NCBI GenBank assembly: GCA_910587765.1
Contig: CAJUNR010000011.1
Location: forward strand, 2,295-66,294
Origin: an uncultured Lachnospiraceae bacterium
Lineage (GTDB): Bacteria > Bacillota > Clostridia > Lachnospirales > Lachnospiraceae
Direction of reading: 5' to 3'
Length of the DNA stretch: 64,000 nucleotides
A program made the position numbers and the translations under genes. The notes below the pieces were generated by a model. The model was not told where the DNA came from, did no database searches, and saw only the letters and a program-made list of their open reading frames with translations. Shown here one piece after another: positions 1-9,810 of the stretch (its first letter is position 1; each line of letters opens with the position of its first letter).

Positions 1-153
1 TTTTAAGCGACTGCACATCGGCTTTGAGCGTCTGTACTTCAGTTTTGAGCGTTTGCACGTCGGCTTTGAGCGTCTGTACTTCAGTTTTGAGCGTTTGCAC
101 GTCGGCTTTAATCGACTGCACTTCAGTCTTCAGCATTTGTATATCATCTTTTA
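1..153. repeat. 42-bp tandem repeat encoding paired heptads
   Basis: A 42-bp unit recurs with exact period. Units start at 28 and 70, a partial unit lies at 1-27 and a degenerate one at 112-153. On the minus strand each unit encodes two heptads, one starting KTE and one starting KAD. The near identity of the DNA, not just the protein, suggests recent slippage or unequal crossing-over, so copy number may vary between strains. Confidence 0.8.
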
Positions 154-226
154 TCGGTTGTAAGGCGGATTCCAATTTGGCGTCCAGCATGTTTGACAGT
201 TCAAGCAGAAATTCATTGTTACTCAC
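1..226 (-). CDS. Heptad-repeat coiled-coil protein, N-terminal part (runs off left edge)
   Basis: A GTG start at 226 is preceded by AAGGTGG at 7 bases spacing. The frame stays open to the window edge. The product begins SNNEFLLELSNMLDAKLES and then enters a regular heptad pattern, K(T/A)(E/D)VQ(T/S)(L/I), repeated six times. Leucine or isoleucine and valine sit at the a/d positions, the signature of a long parallel coiled coil. There is no signal peptide or membrane segment in the visible part, so it is probably cytoplasmic. Small proteins of this build are common hypothetical genes in Clostridia, where they may act as oligomerisation or spacer proteins. The C-terminus and true length cannot be seen. 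No specific function is claimed. Confidence 0.75.
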   Translation of the reverse strand, partial: MSNNEFLLELSNMLDAKLESALQPIKDDIQMLKTEVQSIKADVQTLKTEVQTLKADVQTLKTEVQTLKADVQSLK

Positions 227-266
227 ATTATCACCACCTTTTGTATTTTTAATATCATCTATATGT

Positions 267-272
267 TGTCAA
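267..272 (-). promoter_or_regulatory. Possible -35 element of the coiled-coil gene
   Basis: A perfect TTGACA lies on the minus strand about 40 bases upstream of the GTG start at 226. The matching -10 region is only a poor AT-rich stretch, so this is a weak promoter call. Confidence 0.35.
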
Positions 273-397
273 TGAGCATTGTATCATATCCGGAAGAAAA
301 TGTCCATCCAAAAAACTGTTGAATGTTTCCCCAAAATAACCGGCAGGTAACCGCCGCCTGTTAAAGTAATGCCAGAAACAGTCGGAAGCAGGCTTTT

Positions 398-413
398 GCG
401 GCCGGTCGGCCGC
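398..413. other. GC-rich hairpin before the first surface-locus gene
   Basis: GCGGCCG and CGGCCGC flank a two-base GT spacer, giving a perfect short palindrome followed by more GC-rich sequence. It lies just upstream of the ribosome-binding site of the gene at 442 and could influence that transcript's 5' end. The rest of 227-441 shows no gene. Confidence 0.4.
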
Positions 414-441
414 CGGCGGGGAGAGAAAGGAGAACTGCGGT

Positions 442-819
442 ATGATGCTTCGTGAAAAGATGATTCCCTGTCTGAGCCGGGAGGCGGTTGTCACGGTGAT
501 CTCCTATCATCAGGGAGTCATGGACGGCTATCTGCAGCATCCAAGGCTGCGGGGGAAAGAACGGATCTGGAGTCTGTCGCAGATGGTCCTGCTGCTGAAC
601 AGCCTGCTCGATCTGGAGGACTGTCTCAACAGTCCGCTGCCGCTGGTGCATCCGGACTGCCAGGAGCCGGAGCGGATCGCCCTGTTCCATATCCAGATCC
701 TCTTCCGGGAACATTACACATGGCAGGGCAGGCTGATCTGGAAAGATCGGAATCAGGAGATTGTATTTCACAGCGCCATTGAGCTGATTCAGATGCTGGA
801 TGAGCTTCTGGCGGAATAA
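442..819 (+). CDS. Conserved-looking small hypothetical protein, 125 aa
   Basis: ATG at 442 follows AAAGGAG with good spacing. The product is soluble-looking, rich in leucine and charged residues, with no signal peptide, membrane segment or motif I recognise. It begins MMLREKMIPCLSREAVVTVI and ends in an amphipathic helix, IELIQMLDELLAE. It lies 66 bases upstream of the giant surface gene and in the same direction, so it may be the first gene of that transcription unit, perhaps in a regulatory or cytoplasmic accessory role. That placement is the only clue to function. The reading frame is uninterrupted and well served by a ribosome site, so it is probably real. Confidence 0.65.
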   Translation: MMLREKMIPCLSREAVVTVISYHQGVMDGYLQHPRLRGKERIWSLSQMVLLLNSLLDLEDCLNSPLPLVHPDCQEPERIALFHIQILFREHYTWQGRLIWKDRNQEIVFHSAIELIQMLDELLAE

Positions 820-885
820 CAGGCAGAACACAACGGGAACGTTTGATCGGATAGAAGACAGTGGAAGGAGAAGGAGAGAAAAGCC

Positions 886-3800
886 ATGAAGAAGAATGGG
901 AGAAAAGGAGTCGCCGGCAGAATCAGAAGAAAGCGCGTGATTGCTCTTGCAATGGCGCTGATGATGCTGCTTTGCAGCGACGCGGTTACAAACGCGGCCG
1001 CTGTATCTTCAAATTCCGCTGCTTCCGCGGCGGCGTCCGAAGAGAAGACCTCTGCTGCGGATCGCACGGAAGAGAAAGATGAGAGTCCGGCGGACAATTC
1101 CGGACAGGAGCCGTCCGGCGGTTCGGAAGGCGCCGGAGCGGACGATACCGCACAGGAGGAGCCGGAGGGCGACGCGCACGGTTCCGGACAGACGGGTACG
1201 CCGGAGGGCGAAGGGAGCGGTTCCGAACAGACGGATGCGCCGGAGGAGGATGCCGACGGTTCCGGACAGACGGATGCGCCGAAGGAAGACGCCGACGGTT
1301 CTGCAGGGGCGGATGCCCCGCAGGAAGATGCCGGGGGTTCCAAGCCGGCTGACATGCTGAAGGACGATATCGGCAGTTCGGATACGGATCGTCCGGAAGA
1401 AAATAACGACGGCTCCGTTAAAGAGAACGCACAGACAAAACCGGCGGAACCGGCGAGAGAAGAACTGGTGACGCCGATCAGTCAGGAAGAACTGGAAGAA
1501 CTGCTGGAAGAGTTCGAGGCGCTGCCGGAGGACGAAGTCGGCGCGATCACCTGGAAGCTGGAGGAAGCCGGGGCTTCCGGCGGCAGAAGGGCCGCGCGCA
1601 GGGCGCCCCGGGCGCAGACGCTTCCTTTTCAGCTCACCGTTCAGTACGTGAATCAGCCGGATCCGAATCAGGTGACGATGGAGGACAATTTTAATCTGAA
1701 ATATCAGATCAGCTTCACTGCGCCGGATACGGATATTGAAACAGGAGACATCCGTATCCGCATTCCTCAGAAACTGTTTGCGGACAGAGACGGCAGTCCG
1801 ATCCTGACGGATCAGATCGCGGTGCAGCCGGGCGCCCCCGGGGCGGAGGATGACGGCGAGGGCGGCAGTACGGCGTTCAAGTATTATATAGAAGGTTCGG
1901 AGACGGACGATCCGGTTCTGGTATTCTACAATTGCCGTACGGTTGAGAAGGGAACGCACTCCATCTGGCAGGTGCTTTATAAAGTGCCGGATATTATGCA
2001 GATCGAAGATCAGACGTCGTGGAGCCTCCAGCCGGAATATTCCGTGACTGTCCGGGTCCCGAAGACCGACGACGAAGGCAATCCGCAGACCGATGAGGAC
2101 GGCAGTCCGCTGTATGCGTCTGTGACGGAATACACGACGGAGACAGTCGGGGAAGACGAGGAGGACAGAACACACTGCGACTTCCCCGCGCCCCTGAGCG
2201 GGACGGTCGATACGAACGTGCGGCTGACCAGCGTCTCCAAAGAGCCCTATTATGAGCCGAACCGACAGTATGCACCCGGACTCTATACGAGAGCTCAGGT
2301 TGCGTACTACGCCGGATACGGAAGCGGGGGCGATCTGCCGGAAACGTTTTCCGGAGAGAAATTCAACGATTACCGCTATGTCGTCTGGGAGGTGACGGCG
2401 AAGGGAACGGCCACCCAGCCGTGGAACCTGATCGTCTCCGACCGTCCGGCGGTAGGAACAGGACCGGACGGCACGAAGACGGGGACGCCGGGCATCCTTG
2501 TCGGCTACCGCGACAATTCCAGAAGTTCGCTCGGCTATAACGTTCCGATCACGCGTCCGTCCGCCCCGTCCGGGACGGAAGATACGCTGAAGTCCAATTA
2601 CGGGCTCGGGGAGAACGACAGCCGCGCCTGGGGCAGCCGCTTCTACGCGGTGACCGCGTATCCGAGAGACGCCGCGCCGCAGGAAGAGACGATGCTGTGC
2701 AATGAGATCACCGTCACCATGCAGCCGATCGACGAGAAAGGCGAAACCGCGCAGGCGGAGGCGGACGGCGACTGGAGATGCAGAGATTACCGCTGGGATT
2801 ATGACGGCGACGAGATCACGATCAATAAATATTATTACGACGGAAACAACGAGGCGGGCTATGCCGGCTGGCTGGACGCCTGGCAGAAGGCGAAGGGGGA
2901 GGGGAGAGATTACGGAGCGCTTCCGTTCTCCACCACCGCCGTTTTCCGGGGCTATGAGTGGACCCATGCGGTCAACAGCGGCAGCGGCGAGCCGGGAGAG
3001 AAGATTGCGGGCCGGACGTACCGGCTCACGGTGACGGACGACGCCATGTACGCCTGGCCGGACGATAAGAACGGCCGGATGCTGACCGCGGCGGATTATT
3101 ATTTCACGGAAGCGTCCGTGACGCCTTCCCTGTGGGACATCGACATTTTCGAAGATCAGGAGATGGTTCAGGACAGCAGGAAAGGGGAGCTGAAAATCTG
3201 GGCCATGTACGGACTCGGCGGAAGCGGCGCCTGGGAAGAAGTTCCGCTGTCGGAACTGACGGTGAAAGGCGCCGATTCCGGCCGGCCCGTGTATGCGCTC
3301 GGACCCGCGGCTCTGGCGCGCCGGCCGTGGCGCATCAAGGCCGAATATACGGCGGACGGTTACCGAACCGCCTGTACGGTGGATGTGAAAGTCTGCCTGA
3401 AGAAGGACTCTCCGGTCATGAACGCGATACTGACGGACGGGATTCGGTCCGTGAAGCTCGAAGATCTCTCCGGCGTTACGGGACAGTATTTCAAGGACGG
3501 CAAAGCAGCCGGGGAGCCGGTCTACATGCCGGACGGAACGGGCGGCGCCGGGGGCGGCGGGATTGAGGTCGATAACGAAGGTCTGGCCAATTACGACGGT
3601 TATCTGATTGGCGGCAAAAACGAGCTTCAGGAAATGACGCAGAAGCTGTACGGCGGTCTGATCTACCGCGACAACGACAGCAAGAAACTGAACCGTCTGA
3701 CTCCGCATGCGCATGCCGCCAAGACTTCGGGCAGCATCAACGACTCCGCGGGCGGCCGCGTGGTCGTGGACTATCACCTGACGGCGTACGACGGCTACGA

Positions 3801-6800
3801 AGTTTACAGCCGGGAAGCCCGCGATTATCTCCAGAGCGTCGATCTGACGCCGGGTCAGAACCATGTCGTCTTCTACGATCTGCTCCCCTACGGGATGATG
3901 TTCGATCCCTCCCGTCCAGTGACGGCGGGACGCATCCGGGAGTTGGACGCGAGGCGGAACTATGAGACGCAGTCCGGGCTGTGGGATACCTCGCAGGTCC
4001 GGGTCGAGGTCGATCCGGACAGGGACATAAGCACCGATTACAACGGGACCGGCCGTACCCGCGTAGCGTTCCATATCTACTATGAAGGCGCGGATCCGAC
4101 GGTATATACCAACAATATGTGGATCGAAGGCTGGGGCGTGCGCTTCAGCGCCTGGTACGACCGCAAGGACGCGGAGCTGATTCGTAAGGAGACCAATGTC
4201 TGCGCCTTTATGCCGGGGGAGGCCGGGAAAGCGCTGATCGGTATCCGGAATCAGGACATTTTCCCCGATAACGGCGGGAAGAATCTGCCGGCTTCCATGA
4301 AGGAAGCGCTCAAAGCGGAATACCGTGCGCTCGGCAGCGACATCAACGGCGACGGCGGTGCGGATGTCGGCAGCGGCCTCTATAACGTCATGTATGCCGA
4401 CGAAGTAACGGACGACGATATCGCGCAGGACGGACAGACCGGCATCACCAAGAAAGTCATCGCGGACGCGGACCGTTTCGGCAGGCCCGCCCGCAGCGCG
4501 TCGGTCCCGGCCGGCGGGGGCTACACTTATGAAATCACGGTCGGAAATACCGGCGCCAATCCGCAGACCGGCCTGGTCGTCTACGACATCCTCGAATCCG
4601 GGGAGACCGAATGGAAAGGAACGTTCCGGTCGGTGGACGTCAGCGGTCTGAAGGCGATCGGGATCGCTCCGAAGGTTTACTACAGCAGCAGTACGGAACC
4701 GGGAGAACTCGCGGAAACGAATACGAACTGGATATCCGGCACAGGAGAGGACGGTAAGGAGACCCCGGCCGGTATGGGAGAAATCCGCGCCGTGGCCGTC
4801 GACATGCGCAGAGCGGTTGACGGAACGGAGTTTGCGCTGAAGACGCTGCAGAACGCCGGCTTCCGGATCCATATGAAGGTTCCGGAGGATGCCGCGGCGG
4901 GCAGTACGACCGGCAACACCGCTTCCTATCGGGCGGACGGGATGATGCAGGCGCTGTTCAGCAATCCGGCGTCCGTGAAAGTCAGCCCGATGCAGACGCT
5001 GACCGTGACCAAACAGTTCGCGTCAAACGTGCCGTCCGCGGTGCGGGACGCGGCCGCCGGCACGCCGTTTGAGTTTCAACTCTACAGGCTGGAGCGGGAT
5101 GAGAACGGAAAGGAAGTCCGCAGGACACTCGGCGTGCAGCGCTATACCCTCTGGGAGGGAGAGACGCAGAAGGACAGCCGTCTCTACGCGACGGACGGCA
5201 GCGGACGCTTCCGGCTGCGCGCGGGTCAGACCGCGAATTTCCAGCTTCCCGACGTGGCGGGCGTCTCGGTCGAAGAGACAAAGCAGATTCTGTGGAAAGA
5301 AAATCCGCGGATCGATATTACCGATAATTCCGGCGCGGAGAACGGCCGAAGGGCCGTCACCGTGACGAACGAATACCGGCCGACTGTCTATGTTCAGAAG
5401 CTTCTTCAGGGAGCGCTGGATACGGAGCAGGGACGGGCGGACGCACAGACGGAGTTCACCTTCCTGGTCGAGACAAAAGCGCCCGGAGAGACGGAGTTCA
5501 CACCGCTTTCGGGCAGGGAATTTTACTATGTGGATTCCGCCGGCCCGGGTATCCCGGGACCGGATCCGAACCACGGAGCGACGCTCGAAGCGTGCCGGGG
5601 CATGACCGGAAGCGCGGGGGACGGCGGGGAAAATGCGCCTGCTCCCGGATGCTTCCGACTCAGGCGCGGGGAAGTGGCGGCGCTGTGCTTCGATGCGACC
5701 GGCGTCGAGTACCGGATCACCGAGGTGACGGACGCGGACGGAAGAGACGCTTCCGGCAACTGGATCTGCCGGACCAAAGCGCAGACCGGCGTGACCTCGA
5801 TGGAAGGTTCGGCGGCGTCGTTTACCAACACCTACCGCTGGAAAGAGCTGTACCTGACCAAGAACCTGACGCATCAGGCTCCGGCGGACTGTACGGCAGC
5901 GTTTACCTTCCGGATCCAGAGAGCGGAAGTGCAGGAGGACGGGACGGAGCGTCTTGTGCCCCTGTCCGCAGAAGAAAGACAGCGGATCCGCTGGCGGCCG
6001 GCGGCTGCGGCGGAGACAGAAAGCTGGACGCCGCTGACCGATGAAGGAACACTCACAAGCGTGTGCGCGGGCCGTACGCTGTGCGTCAGCGGGCTGGAGA
6101 GCGGAGTCTCCTACAAAGTGACGGAGCTTCCGGCCGCGGGCGGCGATTATGTGCAGACCGTGCCGGCGAACGGGGAAGGAATCCTCGTCGCCATGCCGGA
6201 GTACGGCAGCCGCAGAGACATCGGCTTCACGAACGATTACCGCTGGCGCGATCTGTCCGTGTCCAAGACGCTGGCTTCGGGGCCGGTGTCGGGCGGGAGC
6301 GAAGAACCGTCCTTCCCGATGACGGTCCGCCTGGGAGGGGAACTCCAGAAAAATGTCCCGTATAAGCTGATGAAGCAGGGACAGGAGGTCCCGCTTCCGG
6401 AGGGTGTAAGCGAGCGCAGGACGGACGCGCAGACCGGTGAGTTCCGGCTGAAATCCGGCGAGACGGCCGTCTTTGCGAAGGCCGGGAAGGTCGGAGACGC
6501 TTATGTGGTGACGGAAGTACATACGGCCGGGGAGGACGAAACCTATCCTCAGCTCTATCCGGCGGGCGGGCAGCCCTTTGCGGACCGTTTCCCGGAGGAG
6601 GAACTTCATCTCACCTTCATCAACGGCGCTGCCGGCAGCCTCTATCTGCGCAAGGAATACGTGTACGCGGCGGAAGATACGGCGGCGGCAAAATATCTGG
6701 AAGACCTCGGAAACAGGGACTATGAAGAGCAGGAGACGGACGGAGAACGGGATACGGATCAGGCGGAAGAGATGGACGGAAACCGGACGCCGGCGCTGAG

Positions 6801-9744
6801 AAAGACCAAAGGGGCGGTCAAAGTACAGCTCTTCCTGAACGGGGAACTGTTCACGGAGCCCTGTGAAGTGACTGCCGTCGGCCCGGAGGGAACGGTTTAT
6901 GCGGACGCATGGCCCAGCCTGCCCGGGGAGGCGCTGGACGATTCCTTCTATCTGCTGGAGCCGGGTTATACGGTGGTCGTGCCGGAGAGCATCCTGCAGA
7001 AATACCGGCAGGACGGCGAACTCCGCTACGAACTGAGAGAGGCGGAGGACGACCGGCAGCGGCTGGAGAAATTTTCCTATTCGGAAGGAAAAGGGCTGAG
7101 CAGAAAGACCGTCAATGCCGTCATGGAGCTTCGCCAGAAGACTCCGGCGGACGGCGCGGGCGCCTGCGGCAGCGTGGACGAGAATCCGGTGGCGGAGATT
7201 GTCAACGAGATCATCGGACATCAGGTAAACTGCGAGCGGCGGAAGCTGATGACCGAGGATTCACAGCCGGTGCCGGAGGGAAAGAAGCTGGTATGGCGTG
7301 TGGAGCGTTACAGCGGCGGCGAATGGATTCCGGCGGAGAACATCTCCTATGCGGTTCTGGCGGTGCAGGAGGAGAGCGGACAGATCGTGACCGACGAAAG
7401 GGAGGTGCGCACGACCGGCGACGACGGCCGGATCGAACTGTACCGGAAGACGGGCCGCATGCCGGTCGTCGACTTCCTCGATCTGGACAAAAAGACCGGC
7501 GGGCGCGCATCGTCCCCGGGCGGGCTTGCGAGAGGCCTGCAGCAGGCCACAGCTTCAACCGCCGTATACCTCAATCTGGATCAAAACGCCTGGGAGGGCG
7601 CGCTGCGGCTTGTGGAGCTTCCGGAGGAGTCGGACCGCGAATGGGGTCTGCTGGCGGGATACTATTATGAAAGAACGCCGATTCAGGACATCGATGGTAC
7701 AACAGAGGAGATGGTCTATCCCACCGCAGTCTCCGACAATCAGTTCAGGCTGAACGTGGGTGAGTTCAATCGAGAAGAACCGATGGAATACAGCGGATTC
7801 GTTAATTCCAACAAGACGCTTCCGGTGGAGATCGCCAAGGAGATGGAGAGCGGTTCCGACGGTACCTTCACGATGCTGCTTGAGCAGGTGCTGCTGCTGA
7901 AACAGGGAATTATGATTCCTGATTATAAATGGCAGCTTCAGGGAGTGATCGCCGACGACATCCTCGCCTCCGAGGCGCGCGGGGGTATCCCCTATCAGGT
8001 GTATCTGACGGAAGACACACAGGATGGTGAAGCTGCGCCGGAGAAGCGGCCGGTCCGCACCGGAGCTACCGGAGCGAACGGAGAGATTCTCCTTCATGCC
8101 GGCGAATACGCGAGACTGGAACTGCCGGAAGGGACGCTGTGGACCGTCCGTGAGCAGGAGCAGGCCGGCTATGAACTGAAGGATCTGCGGCCCGACAGCA
8201 GCGGCGGACGCCTCGCAAAGCTGAACGATCAGAAGACGATGCTGATCTATCAGACGCCGAGCCGCCTGCCGGCGGAGCTCCAGGTCGAGATTGTGAAGGA
8301 TACCGTCTACTATGATCAGATTCAGTGGAAAGAGAATCCGATGGCTCCGGGATACGTTACACCCGCGGTTGATCTGCTGAAGGAGCATATCCGGGTCTAC
8401 GGGAAATACACGGACGGGACCGTCAGGGAGCTGCCGAAAGGTTCGCTGGAGATCACTCAGATGTTCGGCGATCTTGCCGCAGTGATTAGGGATAATGACC
8501 CGACGGATCTGACATGGCATGTCAGGTGGCTTGATCAGGACGGCAGAGGGACGACGGTAACATTGAATTATCAGCCGGTCCAAAGCCTGAAGGCAGAGGT
8601 GACAGAGCGGTACGTGCTGGCGGAGGACTTTGTCAGAGGAGTTGACACCTGCAGGTTCGATCCGTTTAAGCGGCCCCATGTGAAGGTGCAGGCCGTGTAC
8701 GGGGACGGCAGAACCTGTGAGCTGAGAAGCGATCAGGCGGCGGTGCATCAGATGAGCTGCAGATACGGCGGCACAAATAACGACATTCCTCTCGAACCTG
8801 ATCAATGCGGCGTTCTGTTTGCAGCAGAAAACGACGCGGACCTTACGATCCAGTTTGCGCCCAGAGGCGTCAGATACCCTGAGATGCCGGGCGGAGACGA
8901 TACGGTGACGCTGCGGTATCTGGTGGAAATCACGGAGGAGACGACGCTGACTGCAAGGGATATAAAGTCTAATAACATTTATGACGCAAATGGAAATCGG
9001 GTGGACTTTACGGGAACTGCAGTGACGATTCCGTCGCTGATCAGGCGAGGACAGAACGGTTCGCTGTATCGGGTCAAGGCGATTGGAACGGAAGCATTCA
9101 AAAATAATACAACGATAGAATCTGTGACAATATTGGGCGGCATAAGGGACATTGAAGTGGAAGCGTTTTATGGCTGTACGTCTTTACAGGAGCTCAGCTT
9201 GCCGGAAAGCGTAGAATCGATAAAGATGAGGGCATTTGGGAACTGTAAGGGACTGAAAGAACTTGTGATTCCGAAGAGTGTGTACAACATTGGCATCAGT
9301 GCTTTTGCAGGTTCCGGGTTGGAGACAGTTAAGATTCTTCCATATGAGCCGTATCGCAATACTACAGAGTCGAGGATCGGATTGTATTTGGCCGGCGATG
9401 TATTTACGGACTGCGAAAAACTGAAAACAGTCATTATTTTAGATGTTGGAAGCTGTAGCAGCGGTAAATTGTTTGGCGGAACGACGAAAGTAAATACTTT
9501 GACAGTATTAAAGGCTGATGGAAATATTAAAAACTGGTTCAGCGATTTATCTGAATTGCGGACGCTGACAATATCGGCGCAGGTGACAGGTAAACTTAAT
9601 AGTCTTTCTCTTAACAAATGTATTGCTCTTGAAGATTTTACTATTATCGGTTCACCCGCTGATGTGACTATGTGGGGTTCTGCATATGGATGGCCGGGCC
9701 ACACAATTGCGGATATCGTCTGGCAGGACGAATACACGCCGTAA
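886..9744 (+). CDS. Giant secreted repeat protein (2952 aa), Cna-B-like repeats and C-terminal BspA-type LRR
   Basis: ATG at 886 follows AAGGAGAAGGAGAG. Residues 1-38 form a secretion signal (basic start, hydrophobic ALAMALMMLLC core). Residues about 40-200 are low-complexity and acidic, with a recurring SGQTDAPEEDADG-like unit. A large globular region runs to about 1370. At least seven Cna-B/pilin-type beta modules start near 1372, 1499, 1652, 1788, 1917, 2113 and 2312. They are joined by a recurring linker of the form TN(E/T/D)Y-RW-(K/R)-L and contain E-box-like motifs such as YRITEV and YKVTEL. From about residue 2720 there are BspA-type leucine-rich repeats (IGTEAF, VEAFYGCTSLQELSLPES). 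No LPXTG signal or C-terminal membrane anchor is present; the protein ends GHTIADIVWQDEYTP. A tip adhesin for the downstream pilus is inferred. The 3' end is visibly AT-richer than the rest. Confidence 0.9.
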   Translation: MKKNGRKGVAGRIRRKRVIALAMALMMLLCSDAVTNAAAVSSNSAASAAASEEKTSAADRTEEKDESPADNSGQEPSGGSEGAGADDTAQEEPEGDAHGSGQTGTPEGEGSGSEQTDAPEEDADGSGQTDAPKEDADGSAGADAPQEDAGGSKPADMLKDDIGSSDTDRPEENNDGSVKENAQTKPAEPAREELVTPISQEELEELLEEFEALPEDEVGAITWKLEEAGASGGRRAARRAPRAQTLPFQLTVQYVNQPDPNQVTMEDNFNLKYQISFTAPDTDIETGDIRIRIPQKLFADRDGSPILTDQIAVQPGAPGAEDDGEGGSTAFKYYIEGSETDDPVLVFYNCRTVEKGTHSIWQVLYKVPDIMQIEDQTSWSLQPEYSVTVRVPKTDDEGNPQTDEDGSPLYASVTEYTTETVGEDEEDRTHCDFPAPLSGTVDTNVRLTSVSKEPYYEPNRQYAPGLYTRAQVAYYAGYGSGGDLPETFSGEKFNDYRYVVWEVTAKGTATQPWNLIVSDRPAVGTGPDGTKTGTPGILVGYRDNSRSSLGYNVPITRPSAPSGTEDTLKSNYGLGENDSRAWGSRFYAVTAYPRDAAPQEETMLCNEITVTMQPIDEKGETAQAEADGDWRCRDYRWDYDGDEITINKYYYDGNNEAGYAGWLDAWQKAKGEGRDYGALPFSTTAVFRGYEWTHAVNSGSGEPGEKIAGRTYRLTVTDDAMYAWPDDKNGRMLTAADYYFTEASVTPSLWDIDIFEDQEMVQDSRKGELKIWAMYGLGGSGAWEEVPLSELTVKGADSGRPVYALGPAALARRPWRIKAEYTADGYRTACTVDVKVCLKKDSPVMNAILTDGIRSVKLEDLSGVTGQYFKDGKAAGEPVYMPDGTGGAGGGGIEVDNEGLANYDGYLIGGKNELQEMTQKLYGGLIYRDNDSKKLNRLTPHAHAAKTSGSINDSAGGRVVVDYHLTAYDGYEVYSREARDYLQSVDLTPGQNHVVFYDLLPYGMMFDPSRPVTAGRIRELDARRNYETQSGLWDTSQVRVEVDPDRDISTDYNGTGRTRVAFHIYYEGADPTVYTNNMWIEGWGVRFSAWYDRKDAELIRKETNVCAFMPGEAGKALIGIRNQDIFPDNGGKNLPASMKEALKAEYRALGSDINGDGGADVGSGLYNVMYADEVTDDDIAQDGQTGITKKVIADADRFGRPARSASVPAGGGYTYEITVGNTGANPQTGLVVYDILESGETEWKGTFRSVDVSGLKAIGIAPKVYYSSSTEPGELAETNTNWISGTGEDGKETPAGMGEIRAVAVDMRRAVDGTEFALKTLQNAGFRIHMKVPEDAAAGSTTGNTASYRADGMMQALFSNPASVKVSPMQTLTVTKQFASNVPSAVRDAAAGTPFEFQLYRLERDENGKEVRRTLGVQRYTLWEGETQKDSRLYATDGSGRFRLRAGQTANFQLPDVAGVSVEETKQILWKENPRIDITDNSGAENGRRAVTVTNEYRPTVYVQKLLQGALDTEQGRADAQTEFTFLVETKAPGETEFTPLSGREFYYVDSAGPGIPGPDPNHGATLEACRGMTGSAGDGGENAPAPGCFRLRRGEVAALCFDATGVEYRITEVTDADGRDASGNWICRTKAQTGVTSMEGSAASFTNTYRWKELYLTKNLTHQAPADCTAAFTFRIQRAEVQEDGTERLVPLSAEERQRIRWRPAAAAETESWTPLTDEGTLTSVCAGRTLCVSGLESGVSYKVTELPAAGGDYVQTVPANGEGILVAMPEYGSRRDIGFTNDYRWRDLSVSKTLASGPVSGGSEEPSFPMTVRLGGELQKNVPYKLMKQGQEVPLPEGVSERRTDAQTGEFRLKSGETAVFAKAGKVGDAYVVTEVHTAGEDETYPQLYPAGGQPFADRFPEEELHLTFINGAAGSLYLRKEYVYAAEDTAAAKYLEDLGNRDYEEQETDGERDTDQAEEMDGNRTPALRKTKGAVKVQLFLNGELFTEPCEVTAVGPEGTVYADAWPSLPGEALDDSFYLLEPGYTVVVPESILQKYRQDGELRYELREAEDDRQRLEKFSYSEGKGLSRKTVNAVMELRQKTPADGAGACGSVDENPVAEIVNEIIGHQVNCERRKLMTEDSQPVPEGKKLVWRVERYSGGEWIPAENISYAVLAVQEESGQIVTDEREVRTTGDDGRIELYRKTGRMPVVDFLDLDKKTGGRASSPGGLARGLQQATASTAVYLNLDQNAWEGALRLVELPEESDREWGLLAGYYYERTPIQDIDGTTEEMVYPTAVSDNQFRLNVGEFNREEPMEYSGFVNSNKTLPVEIAKEMESGSDGTFTMLLEQVLLLKQGIMIPDYKWQLQGVIADDILASEARGGIPYQVYLTEDTQDGEAAPEKRPVRTGATGANGEILLHAGEYARLELPEGTLWTVREQEQAGYELKDLRPDSSGGRLAKLNDQKTMLIYQTPSRLPAELQVEIVKDTVYYDQIQWKENPMAPGYVTPAVDLLKEHIRVYGKYTDGTVRELPKGSLEITQMFGDLAAVIRDNDPTDLTWHVRWLDQDGRGTTVTLNYQPVQSLKAEVTERYVLAEDFVRGVDTCRFDPFKRPHVKVQAVYGDGRTCELRSDQAAVHQMSCRYGGTNNDIPLEPDQCGVLFAAENDADLTIQFAPRGVRYPEMPGGDDTVTLRYLVEITEETTLTARDIKSNNIYDANGNRVDFTGTAVTIPSLIRRGQNGSLYRVKAIGTEAFKNNTTIESVTILGGIRDIEVEAFYGCTSLQELSLPESVESIKMRAFGNCKGLKELVIPKSVYNIGISAFAGSGLETVKILPYEPYRNTTESRIGLYLAGDVFTDCEKLKTVIILDVGSCSSGKLFGGTTKVNTLTVLKADGNIKNWFSDLSELRTLTISAQVTGKLNSLSLNKCIALEDFTIIGSPADVTMWGSAYGWPGHTIADIVWQDEYTP

Positions 9745-9760
9745 GACATCAGATAGTAGA

Positions 9761-9802
9761 AAGGAGGAGCGGGTCCCCCGACTTCGGCAAAGCCGGGGAA
9801 CC
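9761..9802 (+). promoter_or_regulatory. Strong Shine-Dalgarno separated from its start by a hairpin
   Basis: AAGGAGG (9761-9767) is an excellent ribosome site, yet the next possible start is ATG 9811. An in-frame stop at 9805-9807 rules out an earlier start in that frame. A hairpin fills the gap: GGTCCCCCG (9772-9780) pairs with CGGGGAACC (9794-9802) with one mismatch, and CTT/AAG extends it inward. Folding it out leaves about 12 bases between ribosome site and ATG. Confidence 0.5.
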
Positions 9803-9810
9803 TGTAAGAA

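Noticed and set aside
24..275. Plus-strand frame of SVCTSVL repeats
   Set aside because: It is the antisense reading of the heptad-repeat gene, which has a proper ribosome site and start.
1009..7221. Very long minus-strand open frames (1287 and 732 codons) opposite the giant surface gene
   Set aside because: They mirror a GC-rich coding strand, lack ribosome sites and show Arg/Leu/His-rich nonsense composition; the plus-strand gene has signal peptide and repeats.
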